The position numbers and the translations under genes were made by a program. A stretch of DNA of 5,743 nucleotides from Fusobacteriaceae bacterium (GTDB lineage Bacteria; Fusobacteriota; Fusobacteriia; Fusobacteriales; Fusobacteriaceae): positions 1 through 5,743 of the forward strand of contig JAFGUR010000219.1 of assembly GCA_016938425.1 (NCBI GenBank), in the 5' to 3' direction. This document shows positions 5,738-5,743 of this stretch, piece by piece (position 1 is the first letter of the stretch; each line of letters starts with the position of its first letter). The notes beneath the pieces are model-generated. The model was not told where the DNA came from, did no database searches, and saw only the letters and a program-made list of their open reading frames with translations.

Positions 5738-5743
5738 ATGAAA
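5738..5743 (+). CDS. Start of a truncated gene (first two codons only)
   Basis: ATG AAA at the right edge could open the gene driven by the promoter at 5662-5690. No Shine-Dalgarno sequence lies in the preceding 20 bases, but dnaN and the PBP gene also lack one, so this does not argue strongly against it. Only Met-Lys is visible, so nothing can be said about the product. Confidence 0.35.

Overview
The window is very AT-rich (roughly 30 % GC by eye). It carries three intact protein genes, a two-gene tRNA operon and the first codons of a further gene. The genes read cleanly in the standard code. Several things suggest a small-genome bacterium, most likely of the Candidate Phyla Radiation (Patescibacteria): extreme A/T codon use, starts mostly without a Shine-Dalgarno sequence, strong sigma70-type promoters, GC-rich hairpin blocks between genes, and a class A penicillin-binding protein (PBP) with a long C-terminal extension. 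This placement is an inference from style, because no marker gene here fixes the taxonomy.

Layout. dnaN, the DNA polymerase III sliding clamp, lies on the + strand at 20-1159. It converges on a 979-residue class A PBP on the - strand (1163-4102), and only 3 bases separate the two stop codons. The PBP is divergent from a SpoU/TrmH-family rRNA 2'-O-methyltransferase on the + strand (4470-5288). The gap between them (4103-4469) has a promoter at each edge. In its middle is a block of nested inverted repeats (about 4210-4381) that neither promoter should transcribe. After the methyltransferase come a near-consensus promoter, tRNA-Arg(TCT), tRNA-His(GTG) and an intrinsic terminator. A second, stronger terminator-like hairpin overlaps the -35 box of an excellent extended -10 promoter, which drives a gene beginning at the right edge (ATG at 5738).

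The genes are housekeeping: replication processivity, peptidoglycan synthesis, rRNA modification and tRNA supply. They do not form one pathway, and the strand switches show at least four separate transcription units. No mobile element, CRISPR array, defence cassette or clearly new system is visible. The items most worth a second look are the untranscribed hairpin block, the hairpin/promoter overlap, the Ig-like C-terminal extension of the PBP, and the unusual G37 of tRNA-His.
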